A stretch of DNA of 64,000 bases from Bacteroidota bacterium (GCA_018266055.1 JAFDYT010000001.1:1-64000); one strand, 5' to 3'; counted from the first letter of the stretch, positions 9,410 through 18,382 are shown. The notes: a model not told the origin generated them from the sequence alone. Program-made: numbers and translations.

Positions 9410-9835
9410 ATGAAAGAAGCCAATCTGGTTAAATTTTACTTCGTCAGGTATTTTTTCCTTGCGTTTGGTTTGTTGCAAGGCATGGCGGCCACTTCAATGC
9501 TGATGCAGTTTCAAGCCTCACCAAAAAACAGGTTTGCCTTTTTTGTGTTCTTCACGCTGGCGCTGATTTTGTTTTCTGCACACTTCTTTTTCTTCTCTAA
9601 ACTGAAGCGCGTGGCGCTCAGTAAAAAGAAAATTGCCATTATCTACGGGCACCGCACCAAGCAGTTCGACTGGAATCAGGTGAAGGAATTGAAGCTGATT
9701 CCTTATGTGAGCATGTATTCGCTGAAGCTGAAAGGAAAAAACAAAATCTATTTTCTGCCGGCGCACGACAGTTCGGCGATCTTCGGGATGTTTCACGCGG
9801 AGCCCGAATTTATTCCCAAGAAGGTGAAAGCCTGA
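9410..9835 (+). CDS. Small membrane protein with PH-like C-terminal domain, unknown function
   Basis: The protein has 141 residues with two hydrophobic segments at about 8-30 and 40-62, separated by a short loop (FQASPKNR). A soluble domain of about 75 residues follows: VALSKKKIAIIYG, KQFDWNQVKELKL, YSLKLKGKNKIYFLPA. This alternation of strands with a central W resembles the bacterial PH-like fold found after two membrane helices in many Bacteroidota proteins, but the match is by eye only. No catalytic residues are visible. It converges with the SnoaL-like gene, with 4 bp between the stops. Confidence 0.65.
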   Translation: MKEANLVKFYFVRYFFLAFGLLQGMAATSMLMQFQASPKNRFAFFVFFTLALILFSAHFFFFSKLKRVALSKKKIAIIYGHRTKQFDWNQVKELKLIPYVSMYSLKLKGKNKIYFLPAHDSSAIFGMFHAEPEFIPKKVKA

Positions 9836-9839
9836 CGGC

Positions 9840-10202
9840 TTATTGGTGAAACACCGATGATTTGACAATCAGGTTGTCGCGCACTTCAAGCATCTCGCCG
9901 ACCACTAAATCCTCTTCACCCTCCACGTGTCGCACATATTCCATGAACACACGGTTGTCGTACGGTGTTAGTCTCGTTACTTCGTACCGTAGCGAGGGTA
10001 AACGCTCAAAAGCATCTTGCCACCAGTCGCGAAGAGCGACTTTGCCTTTGATTAACCCGTTTGTTTCCGGTCGGCGCACTTTCAACTTCGGACTGAAATG
10101 TTCGGCCTGATCGTGGTAGAGCGCCAGCAAGGCATTCAGGTTTTTTTGGTTGAAGGCGGCAAACCATCGTGTCGCGATTTCATTCAGCTCAGCAGACGTC
10201 AT
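9840..10202 (-). CDS. SnoaL-like / NTF2-fold protein
   Basis: The protein has 120 residues from the ATG at 10202 or 126 from the ATG at 10220. The later ATG is preferred because it lies 4 bp after the stop of the upstream 47-residue gene, while the earlier one overlaps that gene. It has the NTF2-fold pattern: an N-terminal helix with RWFAAFNQKNLNALLALYHD, then HFSPKL, a KGKVALRDWW helix and strands ending in GEMLEVRDNLIVKSSVFHQ. Members are small hydrolases, isomerases or ligand-binding proteins; the substrate cannot be told from sequence. It is the last gene behind kbl. Confidence 0.75.
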   Translation of the reverse strand: MTSAELNEIATRWFAAFNQKNLNALLALYHDQAEHFSPKLKVRRPETNGLIKGKVALRDWWQDAFERLPSLRYEVTRLTPYDNRVFMEYVRHVEGEEDLVVGEMLEVRDNLIVKSSVFHQ

Positions 10203-10206
10203 GGCA

Positions 10207-10350
10207 TTAATCGAGAACATGAAGTGTCACCCAGTAGCGATACGCCACCAGCGCCTTGTCTAATTTCGACAACCGGTTAATGTCGCGTCTGCTGTATTTG
10301 GGCAAAACAATTTTGTTGACGCTGGCAAGAAAGCGGAAAATCAGTTTCAT
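10207..10350 (-). CDS. Conserved 47-residue basic small protein
   Basis: An ATG at 10350 opens a 47-residue frame starting MKLIFRFLASVNKIVLPKYS and ending AYRYWVTLHVLD, with stop TAA at 10209-10207. It lies 1 bp after the kbl stop and directly before the SnoaL-like gene. The pattern (a hydrophobic start, a V-x-K-I-V-L-P core, a basic middle and a final W-V-T-x-x-x-L-D) resembles a short family that I recall from other Bacteroidota, sometimes mislabelled as SsrA-binding protein. It is not SmpB. Its function is unknown. The tight fit between two genes and the amphipathic basic composition support a real gene. Confidence 0.7.
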   Translation of the reverse strand: MKLIFRFLASVNKIVLPKYSRRDINRLSKLDKALVAYRYWVTLHVLD

Positions 10351-10351
10351 G

Positions 10352-11548
10352 TTATTTCAATACGCCCAATTCTTTTCCCACTTCCGTGAATGCCTTAATG
10401 GCTTTGTCCAGATGATGGCGCTCGTGGCCTGCTGAAATTTGGACGCGGATGCGCGCTTTGCCTTTGGCCACTACCGGAAAGAAAAACCCGATCACGTAGA
10501 TTCCCTTTTCTAAAAGCAGTTCGGCAAACTTTTGCGCCAGCGGAGCTTCGTACAGCATGATGGGCACGATGGGATGCTCACCAGGTCTGATGTCAAAACC
10601 TGCTTTGGTCATCTCGGCGCGGAAATATTTTGTGTTTTGCTCCAGCTTGTCGCGAAGCGCTGTTGTTTCCGAAAGCATGTTGAACACTTCAATGGAAGCG
10701 CCAACAATGGAAGGTGCCAGTGTGTTGGAAAACAAATATGGACGTGAGCGCTGACGCAGCATTTCAATAATTTCTTTTTTACCTGAAGTAAATCCTCCTG
10801 AGGCACCGCCTAACGCTTTTCCCAAAGTGCCGGTAATAATATCCACACGATCCATCACCCCGCGATACTCAGGTACACCTCGACCAGTTTTCCCGATAAA
10901 GCCCATCGAGTGACACTCATCGGTCATCACCAATGCTTCGTAATGGTCGGCCAGATCACAGATTTTATCCATCTGTGCAATGGTGCCATCCATCGAGAAG
11001 GCGCCGTCGGTCACAATGATAATCTGGTTAGCGCCAGCTTTTTTTGCGTCTTCCAGTTGCTGCTTCAGGTCGTCCATGTCGTTGTGCTTGTAGCGGTAGC
11101 GCATGGCTTTGCACAAGCGAACTCCATCGATGATCGAGGCGTGGTTGAGTTCATCAGAAATGATAGCGTCCTTTTCGCCCAACAGCGGTTCGAATACACC
11201 TCCGTTGGCATCGAAGGCTGCGGCATAGAGTATGGTGTCTTCCGTGTGAAGGAATTCAGAAATCTTTTTTTCCAGTTCTTTATGAATGTCTTGCGTGCCG
11301 CAGATAAAGCGCACCGACGACATTCCAAAACCATGAGAGTCAATCGCCTTTTTGGCGGCTTCGATCACGCGCGGATGCGAGGAAAGCCCCAGATAATTGT
11401 TGGCGCAAAAGTTGATCACTTCTTTGCCGTCGGCAGTTTTTATATCAGCGGCTTGCGGCGTAGTGATTATTCTTTCTCTTTTGTAAAGTCCGGCTTCGCG
11501 GATAGATTGGAGCTCTTTTTCTAAAACGGGTTGAAGTTTTTTATACAT
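10352..11548 (-). CDS. kbl: Glycine C-acetyltransferase (2-amino-3-ketobutyrate CoA ligase)
   Basis: This PLP enzyme splits 2-amino-3-ketobutyrate with CoA into glycine and acetyl-CoA, the second step of threonine breakdown. Its 398 residues equal the E. coli enzyme in length. The PLP-binding lysine is Lys244 in [16 protein letters not shown]. Other family marks are [26 protein letters not shown] and TDECHSMGF. It is divergently placed next to the threonine dehydrogenase gene (98 bp apart), so both steps are adjacent. The 47-residue small gene follows after 1 bp. A TAGTTTTG box lies upstream. Confidence 0.97.
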   Translation of the reverse strand: MYKKLQPVLEKELQSIREAGLYKRERIITTPQAADIKTADGKEVINFCANNYLGLSSHPRVIEAAKKAIDSHGFGMSSVRFICGTQDIHKELEKKISEFLHTEDTILYAAAFDANGGVFEPLLGEKDAIISDELNHASIIDGVRLCKAMRYRYKHNDMDDLKQQLEDAKKAGANQIIIVTDGAFSMDGTIAQMDKICDLADHYEALVMTDECHSMGFIGKTGRGVPEYRGVMDRVDIITGTLGKALGGASGGFTSGKKEIIEMLRQRSRPYLFSNTLAPSIVGASIEVFNMLSETTALRDKLEQNTKYFRAEMTKAGFDIRPGEHPIVPIMLYEAPLAQKFAELLLEKGIYVIGFFFPVVAKGKARIRVQISAGHERHHLDKAIKAFTEVGKELGVLK

Positions 11549-11574
11549 GGCTATTCAGGGTTCAAAAGAAGGCA

Positions 11575-11582
11575 CAAAACTA
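11575..11582 (-). promoter_or_regulatory. -7 box (TAGTTTTG) upstream of kbl
   Basis: TAGTTTTG matches TAnnTTTG in the 98 bp divergent region between kbl and the threonine dehydrogenase gene. It ends 26 bp before the kbl ATG. No TTG is found at the normal -33 distance, so it is only a candidate. Confidence 0.35.
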
Positions 11583-11646
11583 CAAATCCAAACGTAATTC
11601 GTACATCTTAATTTTTAATAACTTCGCCCCCGCATTCGTTTGAACA

Positions 11647-12594
11647 ATGAAAAAAACTAAGGTATTACTGATTGGAGCCGGAGGGCAACTAGGCGCTGAA
11701 CTCACGCAGGGATTGTGGAAGTTGTATGGCCAGGAAAATGTGATTGCGTCAGACATAAAAGACGCGCAAGGTGTGCTCAAGGAAGGGCCTTATGAAAAGT
11801 TTGACGTAATGCAGCGCGACAAACTTTTTGAGCTTCTGAAGAAAAATGAAATCACGCAGGTCTATCACCTAGCTGCCCTGTTGTCGGCTACTGGCGAGAA
11901 AGATCCCCGCTGGGCGTGGAAGCTGAACATGGAGAGTCTGCTGTTTGTATTGGAGGCCGCGCAGGAACTGAAGCTTCATAAGGTTTACTGGCCAAGTTCT
12001 ATCGCCGCTTTTGGGCCTACCACGCCGAAACAAAATACGCCGCAAGACACGATCATGGATCCATCGACAGTGTATGGAATCACCAAACTTGCCGGAGAAC
12101 TGTGGTGCCAGTATTATTTTCGACGATATGGTGTAGATGTACGCAGCCTGCGCTACCCCGGACTGATCGGGTGGAAGACACCGCCAGGAGGAGGCACTAC
12201 GGATTATGCTGTGGATATTTATTTCAAGGCATTGAAAGAAAAAAAATACGAATGCTTCCTGTCGCCCGATACATACCTGCCGATGATGTACATGGACGAT
12301 GCTGTGAAAGCGACCATCGACCTGATGGAGGCTCCGGCCGAAAAAGTGAAAGTGCGCACCAGCTACAACATTTCGGCGATGAGTTTTTGTCCGGCACAGA
12401 TTGCGGCCACCATTAAGAAGCACATTCCTGATTTTACTATCACCTATCAGCCCGACTTCCGACAGGCGATTGCTGACTCCTGGCCCAAATCCATCGACGA
12501 CAGCGACGCCCGCAAAGATTGGGGCTGGCAACATCAGTTTGGACTGGAAGAAATGACGAGCGATATTTTAAAAAACCTGAAGGAGGTTATCTAA
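11647..12594 (+). CDS. SDR-type L-threonine 3-dehydrogenase
   Basis: The enzyme probably oxidises L-threonine to 2-amino-3-ketobutyrate with NAD+, feeding Kbl. The 315-residue extended SDR protein has the nucleotide motif GAGGQLG at 10-16, the catalytic Tyr143 and Lys147 in VYGITK, the YPGLIGWKTPPGGGTTDYA loop and YLPMMYMDDAV. These features fit the short-chain (UDP-glucose 4-epimerase-like) threonine dehydrogenases rather than the zinc enzyme. Assignment rests on motif recall and on its position opposite kbl. Its last 8 bases overlap the end of the convergent transglutaminase-like gene. Confidence 0.88.
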   Translation: MKKTKVLLIGAGGQLGAELTQGLWKLYGQENVIASDIKDAQGVLKEGPYEKFDVMQRDKLFELLKKNEITQVYHLAALLSATGEKDPRWAWKLNMESLLFVLEAAQELKLHKVYWPSSIAAFGPTTPKQNTPQDTIMDPSTVYGITKLAGELWCQYYFRRYGVDVRSLRYPGLIGWKTPPGGGTTDYAVDIYFKALKEKKYECFLSPDTYLPMMYMDDAVKATIDLMEAPAEKVKVRTSYNISAMSFCPAQIAATIKKHIPDFTITYQPDFRQAIADSWPKSIDDSDARKDWGWQHQFGLEEMTSDILKNLKEVI

Positions 12595-13609
12595 CAGTCA
12601 CTTCATACATGAAAATGAGCCTACGGTTGAGATAAATGTGAATTCTAAAAACCCCAACCTCTTTAAACCGATAAAAGATAAAGTAATTGCCTTCCTTGTC
12701 CATACCCAGCTCGCGTGATTCCTTTTCCTGATCGACAAACTCTTTGTTGACTTTCTTTGACAGATAAACCGACACGGTTTCAACTTTTTCTGGAGGTAGG
12801 TTGGAGGTAAACGAAAACCGAACCGATGAATCGCGCTTTACGGAAAACCGACCTTCCAAAGGGAAATAGTGATTCAGTTTGTTAGCAATGAATCCTGAAG
12901 ATTTTACAGGAGCATTCAAAAAATCCTTTAAGAGTGGTTTGTCGTGAGTTAACAACCAGAAATTATTTACTGGAAAGTGATTGGCGCTAAATAGTTCTGG
13001 TGGAGTTAAGAAATAGTATTTATTAAAAGAAGGAATAAATCTGTCTTTGTTTTTGGTTACATAGCCGCTGGCCCAGGTTGGGTCACACAAAAACCAGTTG
13101 TCGTTAAGGCGCACAGCATTCCAGGCATGGTCAATGCGTCCCGAGCCAATTGGGGTTTCAGTCGTTCTGCCATAGCCTTCTATAATTTCGCATTGAAGGT
13201 TGGCCTGAGCACAGAGCGATTGTAGCAGCATAGAGTATCCAGAACAAATAGAACTCTTGTGCTGTACAAGTGTCTTTAAAATTTTTTTGTTAAAATGTTT
13301 TCGCCAACGATCAAGTTTATTCTTGCGGAATTTGAGTTGTGATTCATTGCGGTTGCTCTCACTTAATAAGTCCAGATCGTACGAAATATTAAGCGTGATC
13401 CATTTAAAAATGGCTCTGAATTTCTCCACGTCTGTGGATAAATCTTTCGTTAAAAATTCAGCTAATTTTTTTTGATCACGAAGGTCATAGCCAATATAAA
13501 TTTCGGCGATGCTATCTGCTTTGGAAAAATCAACAGCTTCAAACTCTGAGTATTGAGAGAACGAGGGATATGAAATCAGCAGGGAGATACAAATCAGAGA
13601 AGCCCTCAT
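12587..13609 (-). CDS. Secreted transglutaminase-like protein
   Basis: This 340-residue protein has a signal peptide (MRASLICISLLISYPSFSQ) and a transglutaminase/KY-like domain at about 55-190. The triad is visible: Cys122 in KSSICSGYSML, His161 in RIDHAWNAV and Asp176 in FLCDPTWASG. The C-terminal 150 residues are beta-rich (VRFSFTSN, YFIFYRFKEVGVF, IHIYLNRR), perhaps an Ig-like domain. Such proteins act as peptidases or crosslinkers, or have lost activity; here the triad is intact. The export signal places it outside the cytoplasm. It converges with the threonine dehydrogenase gene and overlaps it by 8 bp. Confidence 0.85.
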   Translation of the reverse strand: MRASLICISLLISYPSFSQYSEFEAVDFSKADSIAEIYIGYDLRDQKKLAEFLTKDLSTDVEKFRAIFKWITLNISYDLDLLSESNRNESQLKFRKNKLDRWRKHFNKKILKTLVQHKSSICSGYSMLLQSLCAQANLQCEIIEGYGRTTETPIGSGRIDHAWNAVRLNDNWFLCDPTWASGYVTKNKDRFIPSFNKYYFLTPPELFSANHFPVNNFWLLTHDKPLLKDFLNAPVKSSGFIANKLNHYFPLEGRFSVKRDSSVRFSFTSNLPPEKVETVSVYLSKKVNKEFVDQEKESRELGMDKEGNYFIFYRFKEVGVFRIHIYLNRRLIFMYEVTVR

Positions 13610-13639
13610 GCGATAAAGTCAAGATAAAAGCACAAAGTA

Positions 13640-16270
13640 CTAATTATCCGAAAACTGGACGGAAAGATTGGTTGATATGCCTAGTCGGAATCCACTGCCG
13701 ACATACGTTCCGTTTTCAAATGCAGTGGCAAACTCTATTCTGAATAATCGAAGAATCCCGTTAAGGCCATAACCCAGCTCAGTATAATTTCCAGAAGATG
13801 GTGTAGCCAGATAATTCACAAAGAAACTTTCTGTAAGACCGAACAGTCTCGCTTTCGGAATCCTTGAGATCAAGAATTTTCTGAAATGATAATGCACGTT
13901 GGCCGTGAAATATTCGTCGCGGGTGCTGAATTTATAATAGTCCAACACGCGGAAACTTCCTACCGGGTCGGTTGTCATGAACGGCGTCATATTGCCCGTG
14001 AAATGCTTGTAGTCCATGAAGAACATGGATTGCGTGTTCAAGAACTTGCCGGCGCGCAGATTCATGTCCAGCATTCCGCGCACGCCCATCCGCACGCCCT
14101 GACGAATGCCCACTTCCACCAGATCGTAGTTTACGTCACTGCCAAAAATATTTTGAAATCCTTTTCGGTAATCGAAACTGAAAATGGGAGTTGAGCGGTC
14201 CTCGCGAAACTTGTTCCCATTGCGAATGCGGTATTTCTGCCATGGTCTTGCTTCAAAACCGATAGAACCAGTAAATGCTGTGTTGTCTTGAAAACCGGTG
14301 TTGGGCAATTCTACGTTGACGGGCGCATTGTCAGTGAAATGATTTTTGCTATCGTCGCGGAACGAATAAAGTTTATTATTGAAAAGCTCATGCCTGCGGG
14401 CCAGCGACCATTGAGTACGAATGGAATACTTGTCGTTTATTCGCTGACGGAAATTGAAGTCAACAAACTCGCGCTCATAAAGCTTCATCCAGTTTTGTCC
14501 TTGAAAAAGTGTGGTGAAGGTGTTAATCACCGGATGGATAGGTTCCTGATTGTTGAGTTGCTGAATGTACCGGCCGCCGCTTAGCGTTACGCGTGTAGTT
14601 CGCGTGCGGTAATCAACTCGCAGAAATCCAGTAAGCTTTTCTCTGGCGAATGAATAACGAAACAGAGGACTGATCTCTAACCGTTTGGTGTCAGGCCACT
14701 TTTGTTTGTTGATGGTGTCGCGCTTTACCCAGCGTTTAAAATAGCTGAGACGATAATACACATTGGCGCCTTCTACGGTATTGAAACCGCCAAACGGAGT
14801 ATGTATTTGAAAGTTGGAGGATTTGCCCAACGAATAGCTGTTACCTGTAATAACATCCCAAGGCTTGAAGCCGGCGTGTTTTCGTTTTGATTTGAGCGTA
14901 TCACCTTCGTCGCGCTTGCGTTGCACCTGGCTAATGCTGTCCGATTTTTTGTAGCCACGTACTTCTTCTTTGTCGAGCGGAGCCGGCCGGATGTCAGCCC
15001 AAAAGGTGGAATCTTTTTTGTAAGCCGTTGTGTCCACAGAAAATTTTGATTCCGAGAGTACGTCGGGCTCCTTCTCTTTTTCGCGCTCGGCCTTTTCGTA
15101 TTCTTTAGCCAGTTGCTTCAACTCTTTGTTGGTGATTTCTTTTCCGCTTTCCAGGCGTTGTTTAAGCTGCTGGTTTTTCTGGCTGAATTGTTTTTTAATT
15201 TTTTTAGCTTCTTCTTTTTCGATCTTCTCGTCGATGATATCCATCTCTACGGGCAATGCCGGATTCAGTTTGATCTGATAATTTTTTACCGTGGCATTGT
15301 ACGATCCGGCGAAATCGAAACCAAAAACTTTACCACTCACAATCGCTTGCATCGATACCGGCATCCATGCCTTGTCTTCTATCGGGTTGTAAATCTGTTT
15401 TACTTTAAAGTGAATGCCCAACTTGGAAGAAACAAGCTCCAGGCTGTGGATGCTCCACCAGTTTTCAACAATAAAAATTTCACCTTCAAAAACATTGTCG
15501 CCTTTTGAGCGTGGGATTACCTTGATTTTGCTGATCTCGTATTTGCCGTCTTTGAAAGTGCCGAGGTATTCAAACCTGTAATAGGAAAAAGCCTTAGGCG
15601 AAAGTGGTGAAACCGTCTCAGCAATTTCAGGTTGATAAAAACTTCCGAAAAAATAATTGTTGGGCGAACCGTTGCGGTCTTTGCCTTGCGTGTAAATGGC
15701 GATTACCTTTTCTTCAAACTTGTTTGGCCGTGTATATTTAATTTCACTCACCGACTCGGTGATGAACAAGCGATCTTTGGTAATGCCTTCTTTCTCCAGC
15801 ATTTTTTTAGCGATCCATGGATAGTCGTTGAGTTTTCCTTTGCCTTTGATGTACACCTTAGCCGAATAGCTGTCTAACTGTTGCACATGATACTTCGCTT
15901 TGGCGATGGCTTTGCGCATGATGGTATAAGCCGGGTCTTCCTTACCGGCTTTGATGGTCACGGCCTGAAGCATGATGGTTTGTGGTTTAAGCTCCACGTT
16001 GAGTTCAACCATGTCTTTGCCAACTTCGATGACGCGGCTTTCCGATTCGTAGCCGATAAATTTAAATACCAGATCGTATGCACCCGGAGTGAGCCCTATT
16101 TCATAGTACCCATTGAGATCGGTAGCAGCGCCGGAGCCTGTTTGTTTGATGTAGATAGAGGCAAACGGAAGAGGTGTGCCGTCACTCGCTTTTACAACAC
16201 CCTTGATGCCGCCGCCGAGTGCCGAAATATAAACACCGAAAAAGAGAAATGGAAGTAAAATTTTTTTCAT
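13640..16270 (-). CDS. DUF5686-type outer-membrane protein with carboxypeptidase-like regulatory domain
   Basis: The 876-residue protein begins with a signal peptide (MKKILLPFLFFGVYISALG). Residues 22-95 form a CarboxypepD_reg-like beta-sandwich (GVVKASDGTPLPFASIYIKQ, DLNGYYEIGL), as in SusC-like proteins. A long soluble part follows, with a charged helix at about 345-400 (KKIKKQFSQKNQQLKQRLES). The last 400 residues are barrel-like, with alternating aromatic strands and a terminal SVQFSDN. This is the DUF5686 architecture, known in the phylum but of unknown function; there is no TonB plug, so it is not a TonB receptor. It lies 30 bp downstream of the transglutaminase-like gene's stop on its far side and 50 bp after nadD. 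Confidence 0.85.
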   Translation of the reverse strand: MKKILLPFLFFGVYISALGGGIKGVVKASDGTPLPFASIYIKQTGSGAATDLNGYYEIGLTPGAYDLVFKFIGYESESRVIEVGKDMVELNVELKPQTIMLQAVTIKAGKEDPAYTIMRKAIAKAKYHVQQLDSYSAKVYIKGKGKLNDYPWIAKKMLEKEGITKDRLFITESVSEIKYTRPNKFEEKVIAIYTQGKDRNGSPNNYFFGSFYQPEIAETVSPLSPKAFSYYRFEYLGTFKDGKYEISKIKVIPRSKGDNVFEGEIFIVENWWSIHSLELVSSKLGIHFKVKQIYNPIEDKAWMPVSMQAIVSGKVFGFDFAGSYNATVKNYQIKLNPALPVEMDIIDEKIEKEEAKKIKKQFSQKNQQLKQRLESGKEITNKELKQLAKEYEKAEREKEKEPDVLSESKFSVDTTAYKKDSTFWADIRPAPLDKEEVRGYKKSDSISQVQRKRDEGDTLKSKRKHAGFKPWDVITGNSYSLGKSSNFQIHTPFGGFNTVEGANVYYRLSYFKRWVKRDTINKQKWPDTKRLEISPLFRYSFAREKLTGFLRVDYRTRTTRVTLSGGRYIQQLNNQEPIHPVINTFTTLFQGQNWMKLYEREFVDFNFRQRINDKYSIRTQWSLARRHELFNNKLYSFRDDSKNHFTDNAPVNVELPNTGFQDNTAFTGSIGFEARPWQKYRIRNGNKFREDRSTPIFSFDYRKGFQNIFGSDVNYDLVEVGIRQGVRMGVRGMLDMNLRAGKFLNTQSMFFMDYKHFTGNMTPFMTTDPVGSFRVLDYYKFSTRDEYFTANVHYHFRKFLISRIPKARLFGLTESFFVNYLATPSSGNYTELGYGLNGILRLFRIEFATAFENGTYVGSGFRLGISTNLSVQFSDN

Positions 16271-16320
16271 CAGCTTTCGGGCTTAGACGGAATTTTGCGG
16301 TGAAAAGTTGTATCGCCGTA

Positions 16321-16893
16321 CTACCGGTAGAAACCTTTTGTACGAATCATCTGCTCGACCACTTCCGGAACGAGGTAACGTATCGATTTATTGCTTTTGA
16401 TACATTGCCGAATGTACGTGGCCGATATATCAAACAAAGGCGCATCAATCATTTTCACGTGTGGATGACTCTTCAGCGGTGAATTTGTTACGCGTGGTCG
16501 CGGATAAACATAAAGTCCGAACTGTTTGAGGATTTCCTCATGATTTTTCCACTGGGTAAAATTTTCCAGGTTGTCTTCGCCAAGAATCAAAACAAACTCC
16601 TTACCGGGATGTTTCTCGCGGAGGTTTGCCAAGGTATAAATGGTGTAGCTGGGTTTGGGCAAATGAAACTCAACATCGCTTACTTCAAACTTGTAATTGT
16701 CGGCAATGGCGGCTTTCACCATATCGTAGCGATCGAATTCATGCAGCAAGCCTTTGCTTGGCTTTAGTGGATTTTGAGGTGACACTACAAACCACACTTT
16801 GCTGAGGTCGGTATTTTCGGCCATGATGTTGGCAATGGCCAGATGCCCTACGTGGATGGGATTAAACGAGCCGAAAAATAATCCGACTTTCAT
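16321..16893 (-). CDS. nadD: Nicotinate-nucleotide adenylyltransferase
   Basis: NadD adenylates nicotinate mononucleotide to deamido-NAD in NAD synthesis. The 190 residues carry the nucleotidyltransferase signature [10 protein letters not shown] at 8-17 and the C-terminal ISATYIRQ (the S-x-T-x-I-R motif). [11 protein letters not shown] is the substrate-site loop. The ATG overlaps the gmk stop as ATGA. It is the last gene of the sigma, anti-sigma, gmk, nadD string, and nadC lies a little upstream on the same strand, so two NAD genes share this stretch. Confidence 0.95.
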   Translation of the reverse strand: MKVGLFFGSFNPIHVGHLAIANIMAENTDLSKVWFVVSPQNPLKPSKGLLHEFDRYDMVKAAIADNYKFEVSDVEFHLPKPSYTIYTLANLREKHPGKEFVLILGEDNLENFTQWKNHEEILKQFGLYVYPRPRVTNSPLKSHPHVKMIDAPLFDISATYIRQCIKSNKSIRYLVPEVVEQMIRTKGFYR

Positions 16894-17462
16894 TTACCAT
16901 TTTTAAAATCGTTGTAAAGCTTTTGTGCTTCGGCCAGCGACTTGTCGAGGGTTTCGTTGAGCAGCACCACGTCAAATTTATCCTGAAACGACATCTCAAA
17001 GTTAGCCTTGAAAATCCGGCGCGAAAGGCTCTCTTCACTTTCTGTCCCGCGGTCTTTGAGTCGTTCTTTCAAGGTTTCCATGGATGGCACTTTCACAAAA
17101 ATAGCCAGTGCTTTATCGCCGAAATATTTCTTCAGGTTGATTCCGCCTTTTACGTCCACATCGAAGATTACGTTTTTCCCTTCTTGCCAGATGCGCTCAA
17201 CTTCTGATTTCAGCGTGCCGTAAAAATTTCCTGCATACACTTCTTCCCACTCTACAAATTCGTCGCGGTCGATTTTCGCTTTGAACTCTTCCGGTGTGAG
17301 AAAATAATAGTCTTTGCCGTGCTCTTCTTTACGCCCGCGTTTGTCGCGCGTGGCTGCAGAGATCGAAAAGCCCAAATCGGAATTGTTTTCCAAAAGATGT
17401 TGTACGATCGTCGTTTTTCCAGAGCCAGAGGGAGCTGAGAAAATGATGGCTTTTCCCGGCAT
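16890..17462 (-). CDS. gmk: Guanylate kinase
   Basis: Gmk phosphorylates GMP to GDP. From the ATG at 17462 the product has 190 residues, normal for the family. It begins [20 protein letters not shown] with the P-loop GSGKT, followed by the GMP-binding stretch [21 protein letters not shown] and YAGNFYGT. The frame extends to an upstream start at 17531, but the ATG at 17462 overlaps the anti-sigma stop as TGATG and starts at the conserved N-terminus, so it is chosen. It overlaps nadD downstream. Confidence 0.95.
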   Translation of the reverse strand: MPGKAIIFSAPSGSGKTTIVQHLLENNSDLGFSISAATRDKRGRKEEHGKDYYFLTPEEFKAKIDRDEFVEWEEVYAGNFYGTLKSEVERIWQEGKNVIFDVDVKGGINLKKYFGDKALAIFVKVPSMETLKERLKDRGTESEESLSRRIFKANFEMSFQDKFDVVLLNETLDKSLAEAQKLYNDFKNGK

Positions 17463-17725
17463 CAGGCAGTGGTGTTTATCTTGGCTTTGATTTGTGCAAC
17501 AAGATCTTCCGGTGCAGCACCGCCACAGCACTTTGTTTTCAATAACTCTTTGAGGGTCATGTCCACATTATACGATTTGTAACACGGCATGCAGTGGTCC
17601 ATGTGTTTTTTGAAATACTCTTTTTGCTCGGGTGTAGCTTCACCATCCAGAATGGATTGGAGCATTTCCATACACGATGGTTTTTTGCCATCGGCCAGGA
17701 TAAATGGATTGGAGGAGGTTGCCAT
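17462..17725 (-). CDS. Zinc-binding (ZAS) anti-sigma factor, RsrA-like
   Basis: The 87-residue soluble protein carries the anti-sigma zinc motif H41-x3-C45-x2-C48 (KHMDHCMPC), with Cys18 as a likely fourth ligand and a Cys66-Cys67 pair (KTKCCGG). There is no membrane segment. It lies 10 bp after the ECF sigma gene and overlaps gmk as TGATG. The cysteine layout closely follows RsrA, the redox-sensing anti-sigma of Streptomyces (His37, Cys41, Cys44 plus Cys11 and Cys61-Cys62), so a thiol-switch control of the sigma factor is plausible. That is inference; similar Bacteroidota pairs are mostly uncharacterised. Confidence 0.85.
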   Translation of the reverse strand: MATSSNPFILADGKKPSCMEMLQSILDGEATPEQKEYFKKHMDHCMPCYKSYNVDMTLKELLKTKCCGGAAPEDLVAQIKAKINTTA

Positions 17726-17735
17726 AACGTAAGCT

Positions 17736-18320
17736 TTATTTATAACCCATGGATTGTGCGTATGACTTTAATTTTTCTTTGAGCAAATTCCTGGCGCGGT
17801 GCAAGCGACTGCGTACTGTGCCAATGGGTATGTCAAGAATTTTAGCCATCTCTTCGTATTTAAATCCTTCCAGGTCGCACAGGATAATCACGGTGCGAAA
17901 ATCTACGTCCAAGGAGTTCAGTGCATTGCTGATCTCGTCTCCAATCATATCCTTCAATGACTCAACCCGCAGGTCAGGAGTGATCTGCCGGTCTACTTCA
18001 TCGGAGTTGTAATACGTTTCTACTTCCTGATAATCTACCTTCGAAGGTTCTTTGCTCTTCTTACGGTAATCGTTTATAAAACTGTTTTTCAAGATGCGGA
18101 ACAGCCATGCTTTGGCATTAGTTCCTTTCTGGAATGATTCTATAAAGCGGTAGGCTTTCAGGTAGGTATCCTGCACCAGGTCTTTGGCGTCGTCGCGCTC
18201 CAGCGTAAGACGGTAGCCAAAATTATACATTGAGTTTATGTGTGGCATAAACTCGTTGTTGAAAATCTCCTGCTTTTCCTTTTCTGTATAGTGTTGGCGT
18301 GGCGCGTCTTCGAATTCCAT
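17736..18320 (-). CDS. ECF RNA polymerase sigma factor
   Basis: From the ATG at 18320 the protein has 194 residues. Region 2 is seen in LVQDTYLKAYRFIESFQKG and KAWLFRILKNSFINDYRKK. Region 4 is seen in LNSLDVDFRTVIILCDLEG and YEEMAKILDIPIGTVRSR, which is the DNA-binding helix-turn-helix. The frame can be extended to a TTG at 18329, but that lies inside the -7 box. The anti-sigma gene follows after 10 bp. A TACTTTTG box ends 6 bp before the ATG, so the message may be leaderless. It resembles SigR/RpoE-type factors. Confidence 0.93.
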   Translation of the reverse strand: MEFEDAPRQHYTEKEKQEIFNNEFMPHINSMYNFGYRLTLERDDAKDLVQDTYLKAYRFIESFQKGTNAKAWLFRILKNSFINDYRKKSKEPSKVDYQEVETYYNSDEVDRQITPDLRVESLKDMIGDEISNALNSLDVDFRTVIILCDLEGFKYEEMAKILDIPIGTVRSRLHRARNLLKEKLKSYAQSMGYK

Positions 18321-18326
18321 GAAGGG

Positions 18327-18334
18327 CAAAAGTA
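18327..18334 (-). promoter_or_regulatory. -7 box (TACTTTTG) directly before the sigma gene
   Basis: TACTTTTG matches TAnnTTTG and ends 6 bp before the ATG at 18320. No TTG is seen at the -33 distance. The sigma, anti-sigma, gmk, nadD string likely starts here. Confidence 0.45.
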
Positions 18335-18382
18335 AGATTTAATTTGAAAATGGAACGACAGGAAATTTGAAAAAGCGGCGGA

